Positions 15,188 to 22,695 of a stretch of DNA of 24,961 nt are shown piece after piece. This DNA comes from Thermoleophilaceae bacterium. GTDB taxonomy: Bacteria; Actinomycetota; Thermoleophilia; Solirubrobacterales; Thermoleophilaceae. Position numbers and translations under genes: made by a program. The DNA lies in contig JACCSF010000036.1 of the NCBI GenBank assembly GCA_013813135.1, positions 1 to 24,961 of the forward strand, read 5' to 3'. The first letter of the stretch is position 1; every line of letters starts with the position of its first letter. The notes beneath the pieces were generated by a model. It was given only the letters and a program-made list of their open reading frames with translations. It ran no database searches and was not told the origin of the DNA.

Positions 15188-16154
15188 CCTGCCGGCGCTG
15201 GTCGCGCCCGATTCGTTCAAGGGGACCTTCTCGGCGCGCGAGGTGGCGGGCGCAATCGCGCGCGGACTGCGTGCCGGCGGGCGCGAGGCCGAGGAGATGC
15301 CTGTGGCCGACGGCGGCGAGGGCACGATCGAGGTCCTGCTGTCGACGCTCGAGGGCGAGCTGAGCAGTGTGCGCGTCGGCGATCCGCTCGGCCGGCCGCT
15401 CGATGCCTCCTTCGCGCTGATCGACGGCGGCCGGACCGGCATCGTCGAGATGGCGCGGGCGAGCGGCCTCGGGCTGGTGGCCGAGGACGAGCGCGACGCC
15501 TGGGCGGCGTCCACGCGCGGGACCGGGGAACTGATCGTCGCCGCCGTCGAGGCGGGCGCGCAGCGCGTGATCGTGACCGTCGGCGGCTCCGCCACCACGG
15601 ATGGCGGCGCCGGAGCGCTCGAGGCGCTCGAGGAGGCCGGGACGACCATCGAGATGGACGTCCTGTGCGACGTGCGCACCCCGTTCGAGGACGCGCCGCG
15701 CGTGTTCGGCCCCCAGAAGGGCGCGGACGCGGCGCTCATTCGCAAGCTCGAGCAGCGCCTTGACGCGCTGGCCGGCACGTTTCGGCGCGACCCCCGCGGC
15801 GAGCCGATGACCGGCTGCGCGGGCGGGCTCTCAGGCGGACTCTGGGCAGAGCACGGCGCGCGCCTGCACGACGGACCCGCCTTCGTCCTGAACGCGCTCG
15901 GCTTCGACGAGCGCATGCGTGCCTCGGCCTTCGTGGTCACGGGCGAGGGCCGCATCGACGAGCAGACGTTGCAGGGCAAGCTGGTCGGCGAGGTCGCCAC
16001 CCGCTGCCGACAGGCCGGCGTGCCGTGTCACGGGGTGGTCGGCAGGATCGAGCTGGAGCCGTTCTCCGCGCGCATCCTCGACTTCGCCTCGCTCAGCGAG
16101 GCCACCACGCTCGAGGAGCTCGAGCAAGCCGGCCGGCGGCTGGTTGCGTCATGA
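15180..16154 (+). CDS. Glycerate kinase (GlxK/GarK family)
   Basis: The protein has 324 residues; the family is usually 370-390, so this is a short member with reduced loops and C-terminus. Reaction: glycerate + ATP gives 2-phosphoglycerate in this kinase class. Seen: APDSFKGTFSAREVA at the N-terminus, PVADGGEGT, GGSATTDGGAGALEAL, FGPQKGAD and FVVTGEGRIDEQTLQGK, which are the hallmark motifs in the expected order. The start is TTG 15180, overlapping the macrodomain stop by 8 bp; no ATG or GTG gives a better N-terminus, because the conserved APDSFKG begins nine residues in. The stop overlaps the YihY start by 4 bp (ATGA). With the GpgS/GpgP pair 2 kb away it could recycle glycerate from glucosylglycerate turnover (inference). 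Confidence 0.9.
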   Translation: MADLPALVAPDSFKGTFSAREVAGAIARGLRAGGREAEEMPVADGGEGTIEVLLSTLEGELSSVRVGDPLGRPLDASFALIDGGRTGIVEMARASGLGLVAEDERDAWAASTRGTGELIVAAVEAGAQRVIVTVGGSATTDGGAGALEALEEAGTTIEMDVLCDVRTPFEDAPRVFGPQKGADAALIRKLEQRLDALAGTFRRDPRGEPMTGCAGGLSGGLWAEHGARLHDGPAFVLNALGFDERMRASAFVVTGEGRIDEQTLQGKLVGEVATRCRQAGVPCHGVVGRIELEPFSARILDFASLSEATTLEELEQAGRRLVAS

Positions 16155-17038
16155 GGCGGGCCGTCGCGGTCGTCTGGCGGTCCCTGAAGTCGTTCTACGA
16201 CGACCAGATGACCCACCACGCCGCGGCGCTCACGTACTACGCGCTCATGTCGTTGTTCCCCGCCGTACTGCTCGCCCTGTCGCTGCTCGGCCTGCTGGGG
16301 CAGTATCCCGAGACCTACAACGCGATCGTGAACTACCTACGCGACGTCGCACCCGCCTCGGTGGTCGACCCTGTGGACCGGTCGCTACGCACTGCGCTCC
16401 AGAGCAAGGGCACGGCTGCGACCGCTCTGGGCATCAGCGTGGCGGTGGCGTTCTACGGCACGACCGGAGCGCTGGAGGCCACGCGCCGTGCGCTCAATGT
16501 CGTGTTCGAGCTGGAGGGGTCGGGCCGCAGCTTCCTGCGGCGCAAGACGATCGACGTGCTCTTCACGATCGTGCTGATGGCCTTGGTGCTAACCAGCCTG
16601 ATCATGGTCTTCGTGGGCGGCCGCTTCGCCCGCGACCTGCTCGGGTTCGCCGGACTCGGCTCGACCGCCGCCGACGTCTGGAACGTCGCCCGCTGGCCCG
16701 GGGCGGTCGTCGTGGCCATGCTCATCTTCGCGCTGATCTACTACGTCACGCCGGACGTCAAGCAGCGCGGGTTCCACTGGCTCACCCCCGGAGCGGCCGC
16801 GGGCGTCCTGCTCTGGCTGTTGGCGTCGCTCGCGTTCTCCAAGTACGTGTCCAGGGTCGCGGACGTGGGCGCCGTGTACGGCGCGTTCACGGGGGCGATC
16901 CTGCTGCTGGCGTGGCTGTGGCTGACGAACGTCGCGCTGCTGTTCGGCGCCGAGCTGAACGCCGAGATCGAGCGTCAGAAGCAGTTCGGCGAGGGCGTGC
17001 CGAAGCGCGACACGCTCAACCTTCCGGCCCGGGGCTGA
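16151..17038 (+). CDS. YihY/BrkB-family inner-membrane protein
   Basis: The protein has 295 residues from ATG 16151, overlapping the glycerate kinase stop by 4 bp. Seen: the family signature HHAAALTYYALMSLFPAVLL (22-41) in the first membrane segment, further segments at about 90-108, 136-156, 184-200, 213-231 and 243-268, and the conserved GAVYGAFTGAILLLAWLWL and LLFGAELNAEIE near the end. Family knowledge: six-helix membrane proteins once called ribonuclease BN; that activity is discredited and the role is unknown. The 3' end overlaps the convergent catalase-like gene by 23 bp. Confidence 0.9.
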   Translation: MRRAVAVVWRSLKSFYDDQMTHHAAALTYYALMSLFPAVLLALSLLGLLGQYPETYNAIVNYLRDVAPASVVDPVDRSLRTALQSKGTAATALGISVAVAFYGTTGALEATRRALNVVFELEGSGRSFLRRKTIDVLFTIVLMALVLTSLIMVFVGGRFARDLLGFAGLGSTAADVWNVARWPGAVVVAMLIFALIYYVTPDVKQRGFHWLTPGAAAGVLLWLLASLAFSKYVSRVADVGAVYGAFTGAILLLAWLWLTNVALLFGAELNAEIERQKQFGEGVPKRDTLNLPARG

Positions 17039-17916
17039 TCCGGCGCTCCACAGAGACCGAGTAGGCCGGCCCGCGGAAGCGCAGGATGGCGTCGTCGGAG
17101 AGCTCGATGCCGTCGGTAACGCGCGTGGGGTCGAAGACGAGCACGTCGCCGTCGCGCTCGCGATCGCGGTCCGGTCCATCGAGCACCAGCCGGCCCACCT
17201 CCACGCGCTCGCGCTCGTCGGGCCAGGCAACCGTCGGGTCGTCGACGGCGTCCTCGTGCGCCGCGACGACCACCAGGAGGCGAAAGGCGCTCTCGCCGCG
17301 CGCCAGGATCTCCTCCTGCAGGTAATCCCGGCCGCGCGCCTTTGCGTCCTCGCCCGACAGCGTATGCTCACCGGCCTCGGGCTCGAAGCGGTAGCGCACG
17401 AAGCGCGCGCCGCCCCCGGCGTCGAGCCAGCGATACGAGTGGATCGAGTTGTACGCGCAGGTGGCGTAGCTTGCCGGCGGGTCCGAGCCCAGCGCCGCCT
17501 GGATCGCCGGCAGCGCCTCGGGGTGGGCGCCGAGCCAGTCCGGCATCAGCCGCTCCGGGTCCATGCGCGCCTGTGTGAAGGACAGGAAGTCCTCCGGCGT
17601 GCGCACGAAGAAGCAGGGCAGGGTGAGCCCGACAATGTCGGCCTTGCCGCCGTCCGGGAGGTAACTTGACCGCCATCCCGCGGCCCTCCCTGGCGTAGTC
17701 GGGGATGCCGGGGTCACCTCCGCCGTTCGAGAAGCGCACGGTCACCCGGACGGGCTCGTCCTGCATGTGCGCGGCGGTCGTGAGAGCGCTGCCGTTGCCC
17801 GTCGGCGTGCAGATGCCGGACAGGAGCGTGCCCTTGGCGTGCGCCGCGCGGTGACCGGGATGAATCCCCGAGATCTCGTTGATGGCGTCGACGATCTCTT
17901 CCGCGAGCGAGCTCAT
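17016..17916 (-). pseudogene. Catalase-related peroxidase (SrpA-like), frameshifted
   Basis: Two overlapping frames together give one protein of about 300 residues, the size of small catalase-related peroxidases. The first frame starts at ATG 17916 and holds AAHAKGTL with the distal-side His (H26) and VRFSNGGGDPG, ending MAVK at residue 84. The second frame continues with YLPDGGKADIVGL, FFVRTPEDFL, ASYATCAYN, GRDYLQEE, DPTRVTDG and AYSVSVERR, the last being the region of the heme-ligand Tyr. The junction is at about 17664: after the AAG codon at 17667-17665 a single T precedes TAC, where relatives have a full TTY codon, so two bases appear to be missing. The first frame would stop at 17368. 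Either the gene is inactive or the sequence has an error here. A leaderless-type promoter is intact. Confidence 0.8.
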
Positions 17917-17922
17917 GCGAGG

Positions 17923-17928
17923 ACACTA
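17923..17928 (-). promoter_or_regulatory. Leaderless-type -10 box (TAGTGT) for the catalase-like gene
   Basis: TAGTGT on the minus strand ends 6 nt before ATG 17916; no Shine-Dalgarno sequence is present. CTTTGC lies 17 bp further upstream but is a poor -35 element. Confidence 0.45.
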
Positions 17929-17953
17929 GGCCACGGGAGCCGCCGGCAAAGCG

Positions 17954-17980
17954 ACGGGCGCCCCGAAACGGAGCGCCCGT
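17954..17980. repeat. Inverted repeat, 8-bp perfect stem with an inner 3-bp stem
   Basis: ACGGGCGC at 17954-17961 pairs with GCGCCCGT at 17973-17980. Inside it CCG and CGG pair around AAA, leaving one C/A mismatch. It lies 38 bp upstream of the catalase-like start. It could end transcription from the GpgS/GpgP operon or be a regulator site; no U-tract is present. Confidence 0.5.
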
Positions 17981-18060
17981 GCTGCCTCACCCGTGCGACA
18001 TACCGCCGACCCTGCGCAGCCGGCCGAGCCGGCCGCTTCGGGCCTCGCGGCCGTCGCGGC

Positions 18061-18080
18061 GCTGGGACGACGGTCCCAGC
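18061..18080. terminator. Perfect 8-bp hairpin after the GpgP-like gene
   Basis: GCTGGGAC, a GACG loop and GTCCCAGC form a compact hairpin 29 bp beyond the stop of the minus-strand phosphatase gene. It may be a terminator of the two-gene operon, although a U-run is missing. Confidence 0.4.
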
Positions 18081-18092
18081 TGCACCACGATT

Positions 18093-18106
18093 GTAACTTC
18101 AGTTAC
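18093..18106. promoter_or_regulatory. Palindrome GTAACT-TC-AGTTAC, possible operator
   Basis: A perfect 6+6 palindrome with a 2-nt centre, AT-rich against a very GC-rich background, lies 3 bp beyond the GpgP-like stop. Its form suits a TetR- or MarR-type dimer site, or it may be part of a terminator. No regulator gene is adjacent. Confidence 0.35.
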
Positions 18107-18109
18107 GAG

Positions 18110-18886
18110 TTATCGCGACTCCGCGATCGCGCGCATCACGGCTTCGTAGAAACCCTCGCTCATGGCCGCCTCGGTGCGCTCCACCCCGGGGTTCGCGGAG
18201 GAGTCAGCGACCGTGGCGTTGGCGACCAGGAAGAAGCGCCCGACCACCTCGGCCACCTCGAGATCCTCGCGCGAATCGCCCACGCCGACGCACTCCTCGC
18301 CGGCGTACCCGCGGGCGCGCATGTGCGCGGCGACCGCCCCGGACTTGGACGAGACGGCGGGGATCAGGTGGAACGCGTGCAGGCCGTCCTCGATCTCGCC
18401 GTTGTCCACGAGGCGCAGCGCGGTATGGCCCTCGGCGGCCAAGAGCTCGTTGGCCTCGTCGACGTCGATCAGGCCGCGGTAGAGGTGGGAGACCTCGCGA
18501 TGCTCGTGCCAGGGCGAGTGCGGCTCGAGCCGCCCGGCGTAGCGCTCCAGCAGCAGCGCGGGAGCGCCCAGCTCGTCGATCTGCGCATGGATTGTCTGAC
18601 CCTCCCGCGGCTGCAGGTCGCCGGTGAGGAACGTCAGCTCGCCGTCGATGACCATTCCGGACCCGACCTCGAAGATGTAGGCGCTCTGGCCCATCAGCCG
18701 AGCGTCCTCCATCACCTGCGCGCGCCGCCGGCCGGACTTGATCACCACCTCGACCCCAGCCCGGTGACAGGCCTCCAGAGCGCGGGCGGCGAGCAGGGTG
18801 AAGTCACCCTCCGCCGTGCGGAAGAGCGACGCCCCCTTACCGAGGAGCGTCCCGTCGAGGTCTGTGTAAACGCACCGGATTGCCAT
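18110..18886 (-). CDS. HAD-superfamily phosphatase, mannosyl/glucosyl-3-phosphoglycerate phosphatase type
   Basis: The protein has 258 residues, the normal length for the HAD-IIB MpgP/GpgP branch. Seen: nucleophile motif YTDLDGTLL with D9 and D11, motif II in VVIKSGRRRAQV (K-S-GR), the C2-type cap at about 85-180 including HSPWHEHREVSHLYRGLI, motif III Lys in SSKSGAV, and motif IV VGVGDSREDLEVAEVVG. It is 14 bp downstream of the GpgS-like gene, with AGGGA 9 nt before its ATG. Together they should make glucosylglycerate: the synthase forms glucosyl-3-phosphoglycerate and this enzyme removes the phosphate. Mannosylglycerate is the alternative. The cap and pairing favour this role over a general sugar phosphatase. 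Confidence 0.88.
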   Translation of the reverse strand: MAIRCVYTDLDGTLLGKGASLFRTAEGDFTLLAARALEACHRAGVEVVIKSGRRRAQVMEDARLMGQSAYIFEVGSGMVIDGELTFLTGDLQPREGQTIHAQIDELGAPALLLERYAGRLEPHSPWHEHREVSHLYRGLIDVDEANELLAAEGHTALRLVDNGEIEDGLHAFHLIPAVSSKSGAVAAHMRARGYAGEECVGVGDSREDLEVAEVVGRFFLVANATVADSSANPGVERTEAAMSEGFYEAVMRAIAESR

Positions 18887-18900
18887 TTAGGGTGGTCCCT

Positions 18901-19794
18901 CTACGCGCGAGCGCGCAGCGTGGCATACGGCGGGCGCTCCACGAGCTCGACCTGGATCAGCTGCCCATCCACCGTCTGGAACGGCGGGGCGTGTTCGTCG
19001 ATCAGGCGACCTTCGGCGCGCAGGCGCTCCAGGATCACGCGCAGCACCGCGTAGGCCATCGGGCCGAGCGCCTGCAGCGGCTGGTGGCGGTTGTGGCGCT
19101 CCTCGAGGTCGACCTGCGCCATGCCGTCGGTGCCATCCAGCAGGTCGCGGGCGTGCAGCAGCATCGAGGTCTCGATCGCGTAGCCGGTGGCAAACGGCAG
19201 CTCGTCGAGGAACGAGCGGCGCGCGGCCACCTCGCCGGCGAGCGGCTGAACGAAGGCCGCCAGCTCGGGGTAGAAGGCCGACAGCAGCGGCCGGGCGGTC
19301 AGCTCGGTCACGCGCCCGCCCTCGCTCCGGCGCGGCTGGCCCTCGACCGCGGCATAGGGCCTGCGGAAGTGGCCCTTCACGAACCGCACCTCGTGCTCCT
19401 CGCAGATCAGCGGGCCGAGCATCCCGGTGGCGAAGTGAGGAGAGAAGCCGCGCGTGTCGGAGTCGAGGTAGACGATCAGCTCGCCTGTGGTCACGGCCAG
19501 CGCGCGCCACATGGCGTCGCCCTTGCCGAGCACCTGCCCGAACTCCGGGAGCAGGTCCCCCTCCTGGTGCACGTCGGCGCCGAGCGACGCCGCGATCTCG
19601 GCCGTGCCGTCCTGCGACGCCGCGTCCACCACCAGCACCTGGTCGATCAGACCCTCGAGCGACCACAGGCGCTCGACGATCGGACCGATCGTGTCCGCCA
19701 CCTCGCGGGTGGGCAGCACCACGGTCACCCGCTCCTGCTTGTGCTCCCGCAGCAGCTCCGCCGAAAACCGCGAGTGATGGAAGGGGCGGATCAA
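18901..19794 (-). CDS. gpgS: Glucosyl-3-phosphoglycerate synthase (GT81 family)
   Basis: The protein has 297 residues from a TTG start. Seen: an N-terminal GT-A nucleotide-binding fold (RVTVVLPTREVADTIGPIV), KGDAMWRAL, the metal-binding DSDT motif (D111, D113), HFATGMLGPLI, FVKGHFRRP, GGRVTELTARPLLSAFYPEL, the GYAIETSMLL acceptor region and ERHNRHQPL with H234, a metal-ligand position. These are family hallmarks. Reaction: NDP-glucose + 3-phosphoglycerate gives glucosyl-3-phosphoglycerate, the first step to glucosylglycerate (compatible solute; in mycobacteria also a precursor of methylglucose lipopolysaccharide). It is followed by the matching phosphatase. TTG 19794 was chosen because it precedes the conserved IRPFHHSRF opening; it has no Shine-Dalgarno, and TAGTAC, an imperfect -10 box, lies 7 nt upstream. 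Relatives can also use GDP-mannose, so sugar specificity is inference. Confidence 0.88.
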   Translation of the reverse strand: MIRPFHHSRFSAELLREHKQERVTVVLPTREVADTIGPIVERLWSLEGLIDQVLVVDAASQDGTAEIAASLGADVHQEGDLLPEFGQVLGKGDAMWRALAVTTGELIVYLDSDTRGFSPHFATGMLGPLICEEHEVRFVKGHFRRPYAAVEGQPRRSEGGRVTELTARPLLSAFYPELAAFVQPLAGEVAARRSFLDELPFATGYAIETSMLLHARDLLDGTDGMAQVDLEERHNRHQPLQALGPMAYAVLRVILERLRAEGRLIDEHAPPFQTVDGQLIQVELVERPPYATLRARA

Positions 19795-19802
19795 CTCGTT
19801 CG

Positions 19803-19808
19803 TACTAT
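19803..19808 (+). promoter_or_regulatory. Leaderless-type -10 box (TACTAT) for the helicase gene
   Basis: TACTAT fits TANNNT and ends 8 nt before GTG 19817. It overlaps the imperfect minus-strand box TAGTAC for gpgS; the spacer between the divergent start codons is only 22 bp. Confidence 0.45.
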
Positions 19809-19816
19809 GGCAAGAC

Positions 19817-22126
19817 GTGAGCCGAGTTCAGGCGCCATACCCGTGGGAATCCGTCCTCGAAACGGCGGGCGAGGGAGAAGTGGTCGCGACCACCCGCGAG
19901 CGCTCCCAGGCGGGGGTCACCGCCCCCCTTCCCGACGACCTGCATCCGGCGCTCTACGCAGCGCTTTCCGGCGCCGGAATCGATGCGCTCTGGTCGCACC
20001 AGGCCGACGCCCTGGAGAGCGCCCGGCGCGGCCACACGATGGTCACGACCGGCACCGCCAGCGGCAAGTCGCTCGCCTTCAACCTGCCCGTGCTGGACAC
20101 GCTCGCGTCGGACCCCTCGGCGCGCGCGTTCTACCTCTACCCGACCAAGGCGCTGGCGCAGGACCAGGCGCGCAAGCTGTCGGACCTTGCGCAAGCCGCG
20201 GGCTCGGCCCGCGGCGCAGCGATGCCCTCCGGGGGCTTCCTGCGCCACGCCATCTACGACGGCGACACCCCGCGCGAGGAGCGCCGCGCCATCCGCCAGC
20301 GCTCCAACCTGATCCTCACCAACCCGGACATGCTCCACGTGGGGGTGCTGCCCAACCACCGCAACTGGGGCGACGTGCTGGCCAACCTCGCCTGGGTGGT
20401 GGTCGACGAGGCACACGTCTACCGCGGCGTGTTCGGGTCGCACGTGGCCAACGTGCTGCGCCGGCTGCGGCGGCTCGCCCGCGCCTACGGCGCCGAGCCG
20501 CGCTTCGTGCTCACCAGCGCGACGATCGCCAACCCGCGCGAGCTGGGCGAGGGCCTGACAGGCCTCGAGATGCTGCTCGTGGACCGCGACGGCGCCCCGC
20601 ACGCCGAGCGGCAGGTCGTGATCTGGAACCCGCCGCTGGTGGACGCGAAGCTCGGCAAGCGGGCCTCGGCCCTGTCCGAGGCGGCCAAGCTGCTGGCCGA
20701 CCTTGTAGCGCGCGACGTGCGCACGATCTGCTTTCTCAAGTCGCGCCGCGGCGTGGAGCTGATCCAGCGCTTCGCGCGGCTGCGACTGGAGGACATGGGC
20801 CGCGCGGACGCCGCCGAGCGGATCGCCCCCTACCGGGCCGGCTACACGCCCACCCAGCGGCGCGAGATCGAGCGGCGGCTGTCCGAGGGCGACCTGCTCG
20901 CCGTGGTCGCCACCGACGCGCTCGAGCTCGGCATCGACGTGGGCCAGCTCGATGCCGCGCTCTGCGTTACGTTCCCGGGGACGGTCGCCAGCCTGCGCCA
21001 GATGTGGGGCCGCGCGGGGCGCCGCGACGCCGGGCTGGCCATGTACGTGGCCGGCGAGGACGCGCTCGACCAGTTCTTCTGCCGCCATCCCGACGAGTTC
21101 CTGGACCGGCCGGTCGAGCGGGCGATTCTCGACCACGAATCGGAAGAGATCCACCTCGCCCACCTGACCGCCGCCGCCTACGAGCTGCCGCTCACGCCCG
21201 AGGACGAGGAGGTCTTCGGCGAGCGCTGGGAGCAGCACGCGCAGCGGCTGGTCAAGCAGGGCCGGCTGCGCGAGCGCGGCGGGCGCTACCTGCCGCGCGG
21301 CCCCGGCTACCCGGCCGCCGAGATCGCGCTGCGCTCGGCCTCACCGGACTCGGTGGCGATCGTGGAGGCCGTGGGCGGCGAGCTGATCGGTACCGTCGAC
21401 GCGGCGCGGTCGCACTCAACCGTGCACCCGGGCGCGGTCTACCTCCACATGGGTGCTCCCTACGAGGTCGAGGACCTCGATCTCGCCCAGCGGCGCGCGC
21501 TGGTGCGGCCCTTCGAGGGCGACTGGTACACCCAGCCGAAGAAGGAGTCGGAGACCTGGATCGAGCAGGTGCGCGAGCGGCGCGACTGCTGCGGGGTGGA
21601 GCTGTCATTCGGGACCGTATCGGTGACCGAGCAGGTGGTGGCGTACCAGAAGAAGCGCGTGGCGGACCACTCCGTGGTGGACCTGCTCGCGCTCGACATG
21701 CCCGAGCACGAGTTCGTGACCCAGGCGCTCTGGTACGAGCTGCCCGACGAGCTGCTGCGCGAGGAGTTCCCGCTGGAGGTGCTGCAGGGCTCGCTGCACG
21801 CCGCCGAGCACGCCCAGATCGCGGTGCTGCCGCTGATCGCGATGTGCGACCGCTGGGACATCGGCGGCCTGTCCACGGCGTTCCACCGCCAGACCGGACG
21901 CGCGACGATCTTCATCTACGACGGCCATCCGGGCGGCGTGGGCATCACGCGCGTGGGCTACGAGCGCTTCGAGGGGCTGGTCGACGACGCGCTGCGCCTG
22001 ATCTCCGAGTGCCCGTGCCGGGCCGGCTGCCCGTCGTGCGTGCAGTCGCCCAAGTGCGGCAACCTCAACGAGCCGCTCAACAAGCGCGGCGCCGTCGAGC
22101 TGCTCAGCCGCATGGCAGCGCGCTGA
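19817..22126 (+). CDS. DEAD/DEAH-box helicase with C-terminal Zn-binding DUF1998 (MrfA/YprA-like)
   Basis: The protein has 769 residues, the usual size. Seen: Walker A TGTASGKS (78-85), YPTKALAQDQ (motif Ia), TNPDMLH, DEAH at 197-200, TSATI from 233, the second RecA domain with TDALELGIDVGQLDAAL and GRAGRRDAG, and a C-terminal DUF1998 region ending in four cysteines, C734, C738, C741 and C747 (CPSCVQSPKCGN). Family knowledge: B. subtilis MrfA, a 3'-5' helicase of this type, takes part in mitomycin C damage repair with the exonuclease MrfB. No MrfB-like gene is visible here. Start GTG 19817 is preferred over the out-of-frame ATG 19807. It is divergent from gpgS and ends 6 bp from the convergent small gene. 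Confidence 0.93.
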   Translation: MSRVQAPYPWESVLETAGEGEVVATTRERSQAGVTAPLPDDLHPALYAALSGAGIDALWSHQADALESARRGHTMVTTGTASGKSLAFNLPVLDTLASDPSARAFYLYPTKALAQDQARKLSDLAQAAGSARGAAMPSGGFLRHAIYDGDTPREERRAIRQRSNLILTNPDMLHVGVLPNHRNWGDVLANLAWVVVDEAHVYRGVFGSHVANVLRRLRRLARAYGAEPRFVLTSATIANPRELGEGLTGLEMLLVDRDGAPHAERQVVIWNPPLVDAKLGKRASALSEAAKLLADLVARDVRTICFLKSRRGVELIQRFARLRLEDMGRADAAERIAPYRAGYTPTQRREIERRLSEGDLLAVVATDALELGIDVGQLDAALCVTFPGTVASLRQMWGRAGRRDAGLAMYVAGEDALDQFFCRHPDEFLDRPVERAILDHESEEIHLAHLTAAAYELPLTPEDEEVFGERWEQHAQRLVKQGRLRERGGRYLPRGPGYPAAEIALRSASPDSVAIVEAVGGELIGTVDAARSHSTVHPGAVYLHMGAPYEVEDLDLAQRRALVRPFEGDWYTQPKKESETWIEQVRERRDCCGVELSFGTVSVTEQVVAYQKKRVADHSVVDLLALDMPEHEFVTQALWYELPDELLREEFPLEVLQGSLHAAEHAQIAVLPLIAMCDRWDIGGLSTAFHRQTGRATIFIYDGHPGGVGITRVGYERFEGLVDDALRLISECPCRAGCPSCVQSPKCGNLNEPLNKRGAVELLSRMAAR

Positions 22127-22132
22127 CCGTTG

Positions 22133-22594
22133 TCAGCGCATGCTGCGCGCGGCGGCCTCGAGCACCGAGCGGCGTGTCTTGTGCGGGGCCTCGTAGAGGC
22201 TGACGGCGGCGGCCACCACCGGCGTCTCGGTGCGAAGCCGAGCGATGATCTCGGCGGCGGTCATGCGGTTGTAGCCCGGCCAGGGCTCCTCCACGTGGAT
22301 CTCCGGGCCCGCGCCCCCCTCGGCGCCCTGCTCGGCGGTCTCCGCCACGAGCACGGGCTCCTCGCTGACGTGCACGGGCTCGGCCGGCACCGGCGGCGCG
22401 CCACCGTTTCCACGGGCCGGTGGCGGCGGCTCGGGCGCCCGGAAGTACTCGGGCTCGGGTGGCACCCGCAGGTTCACGCGCTCGTCGTCGCTGCGCACCA
22501 CCCCGCCCGCCACCGCCACCGAGCGCCTGGCCAGCTCCAGGGTCAGCTCTACGGGGATGCGTACGACGGCGTAGGAGAGGCGGAGGAGGCGCAT
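22133..22594 (-). CDS. Small uncharacterised protein with proline-rich middle and conserved C-terminal helix motif
   Basis: I do not recognise the function of this 153-residue protein. Seen: an amphipathic N-terminus (VRIPVELTLELARRSVAVAGGVV, about 10-35), a low-complexity Pro/Ala/Glu middle (about 45-100) with PPEPEYFRAPEPPPP and VHVSEEPVLV, then a compact acidic-to-helical end with PWPGYNRMTAAEIIARLR and SLYEAPHKTRRSVLEAAAR. The WPGY-MTAAEI type of segment recurs in actinobacterial proteins with otherwise unlike N-termini, which suggests a small binding module (inference). GGAGGA lies directly against the ATG, too close for a normal Shine-Dalgarno spacing, so the true start could lie downstream. 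Confidence 0.65.
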   Translation of the reverse strand: MRLLRLSYAVVRIPVELTLELARRSVAVAGGVVRSDDERVNLRVPPEPEYFRAPEPPPPARGNGGAPPVPAEPVHVSEEPVLVAETAEQGAEGGAGPEIHVEEPWPGYNRMTAAEIIARLRTETPVVAAAVSLYEAPHKTRRSVLEAAARSMR

Positions 22595-22695
22595 TCCTCC
22601 GCGCTACCCGCAGCCCCCGTGTGCAAACGGGCGGGCCGTGAAAATTCGGTTGCAGTCGGCACGACCCACGCCGCGGGGCCGATGCGAAGAGTGCG

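Noticed and set aside
14681..16000. Minus-strand extension of the LigD-polymerase frame to 16000
   Set aside because: The extension is antisense to the macrodomain and glycerate kinase genes, both with full family motifs, and is Ser/Pro/Arg-rich. Polymerase homology begins at ATG 14680.
17368..17916. Two separate genes in the catalase-like region
   Set aside because: The two frames hold consecutive, non-repeated parts of one family domain, and the tail of the first frame after the break is not protein-like. One broken gene explains it better.
18880..22203. A very long plus-strand open frame (1107 codons) across gpgS and the helicase
   Set aside because: It is antisense to gpgS and out of frame with the helicase; the translation is Arg/Ala/Gly-rich without motifs. 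In GC-rich DNA such stop-free shadow frames are common.
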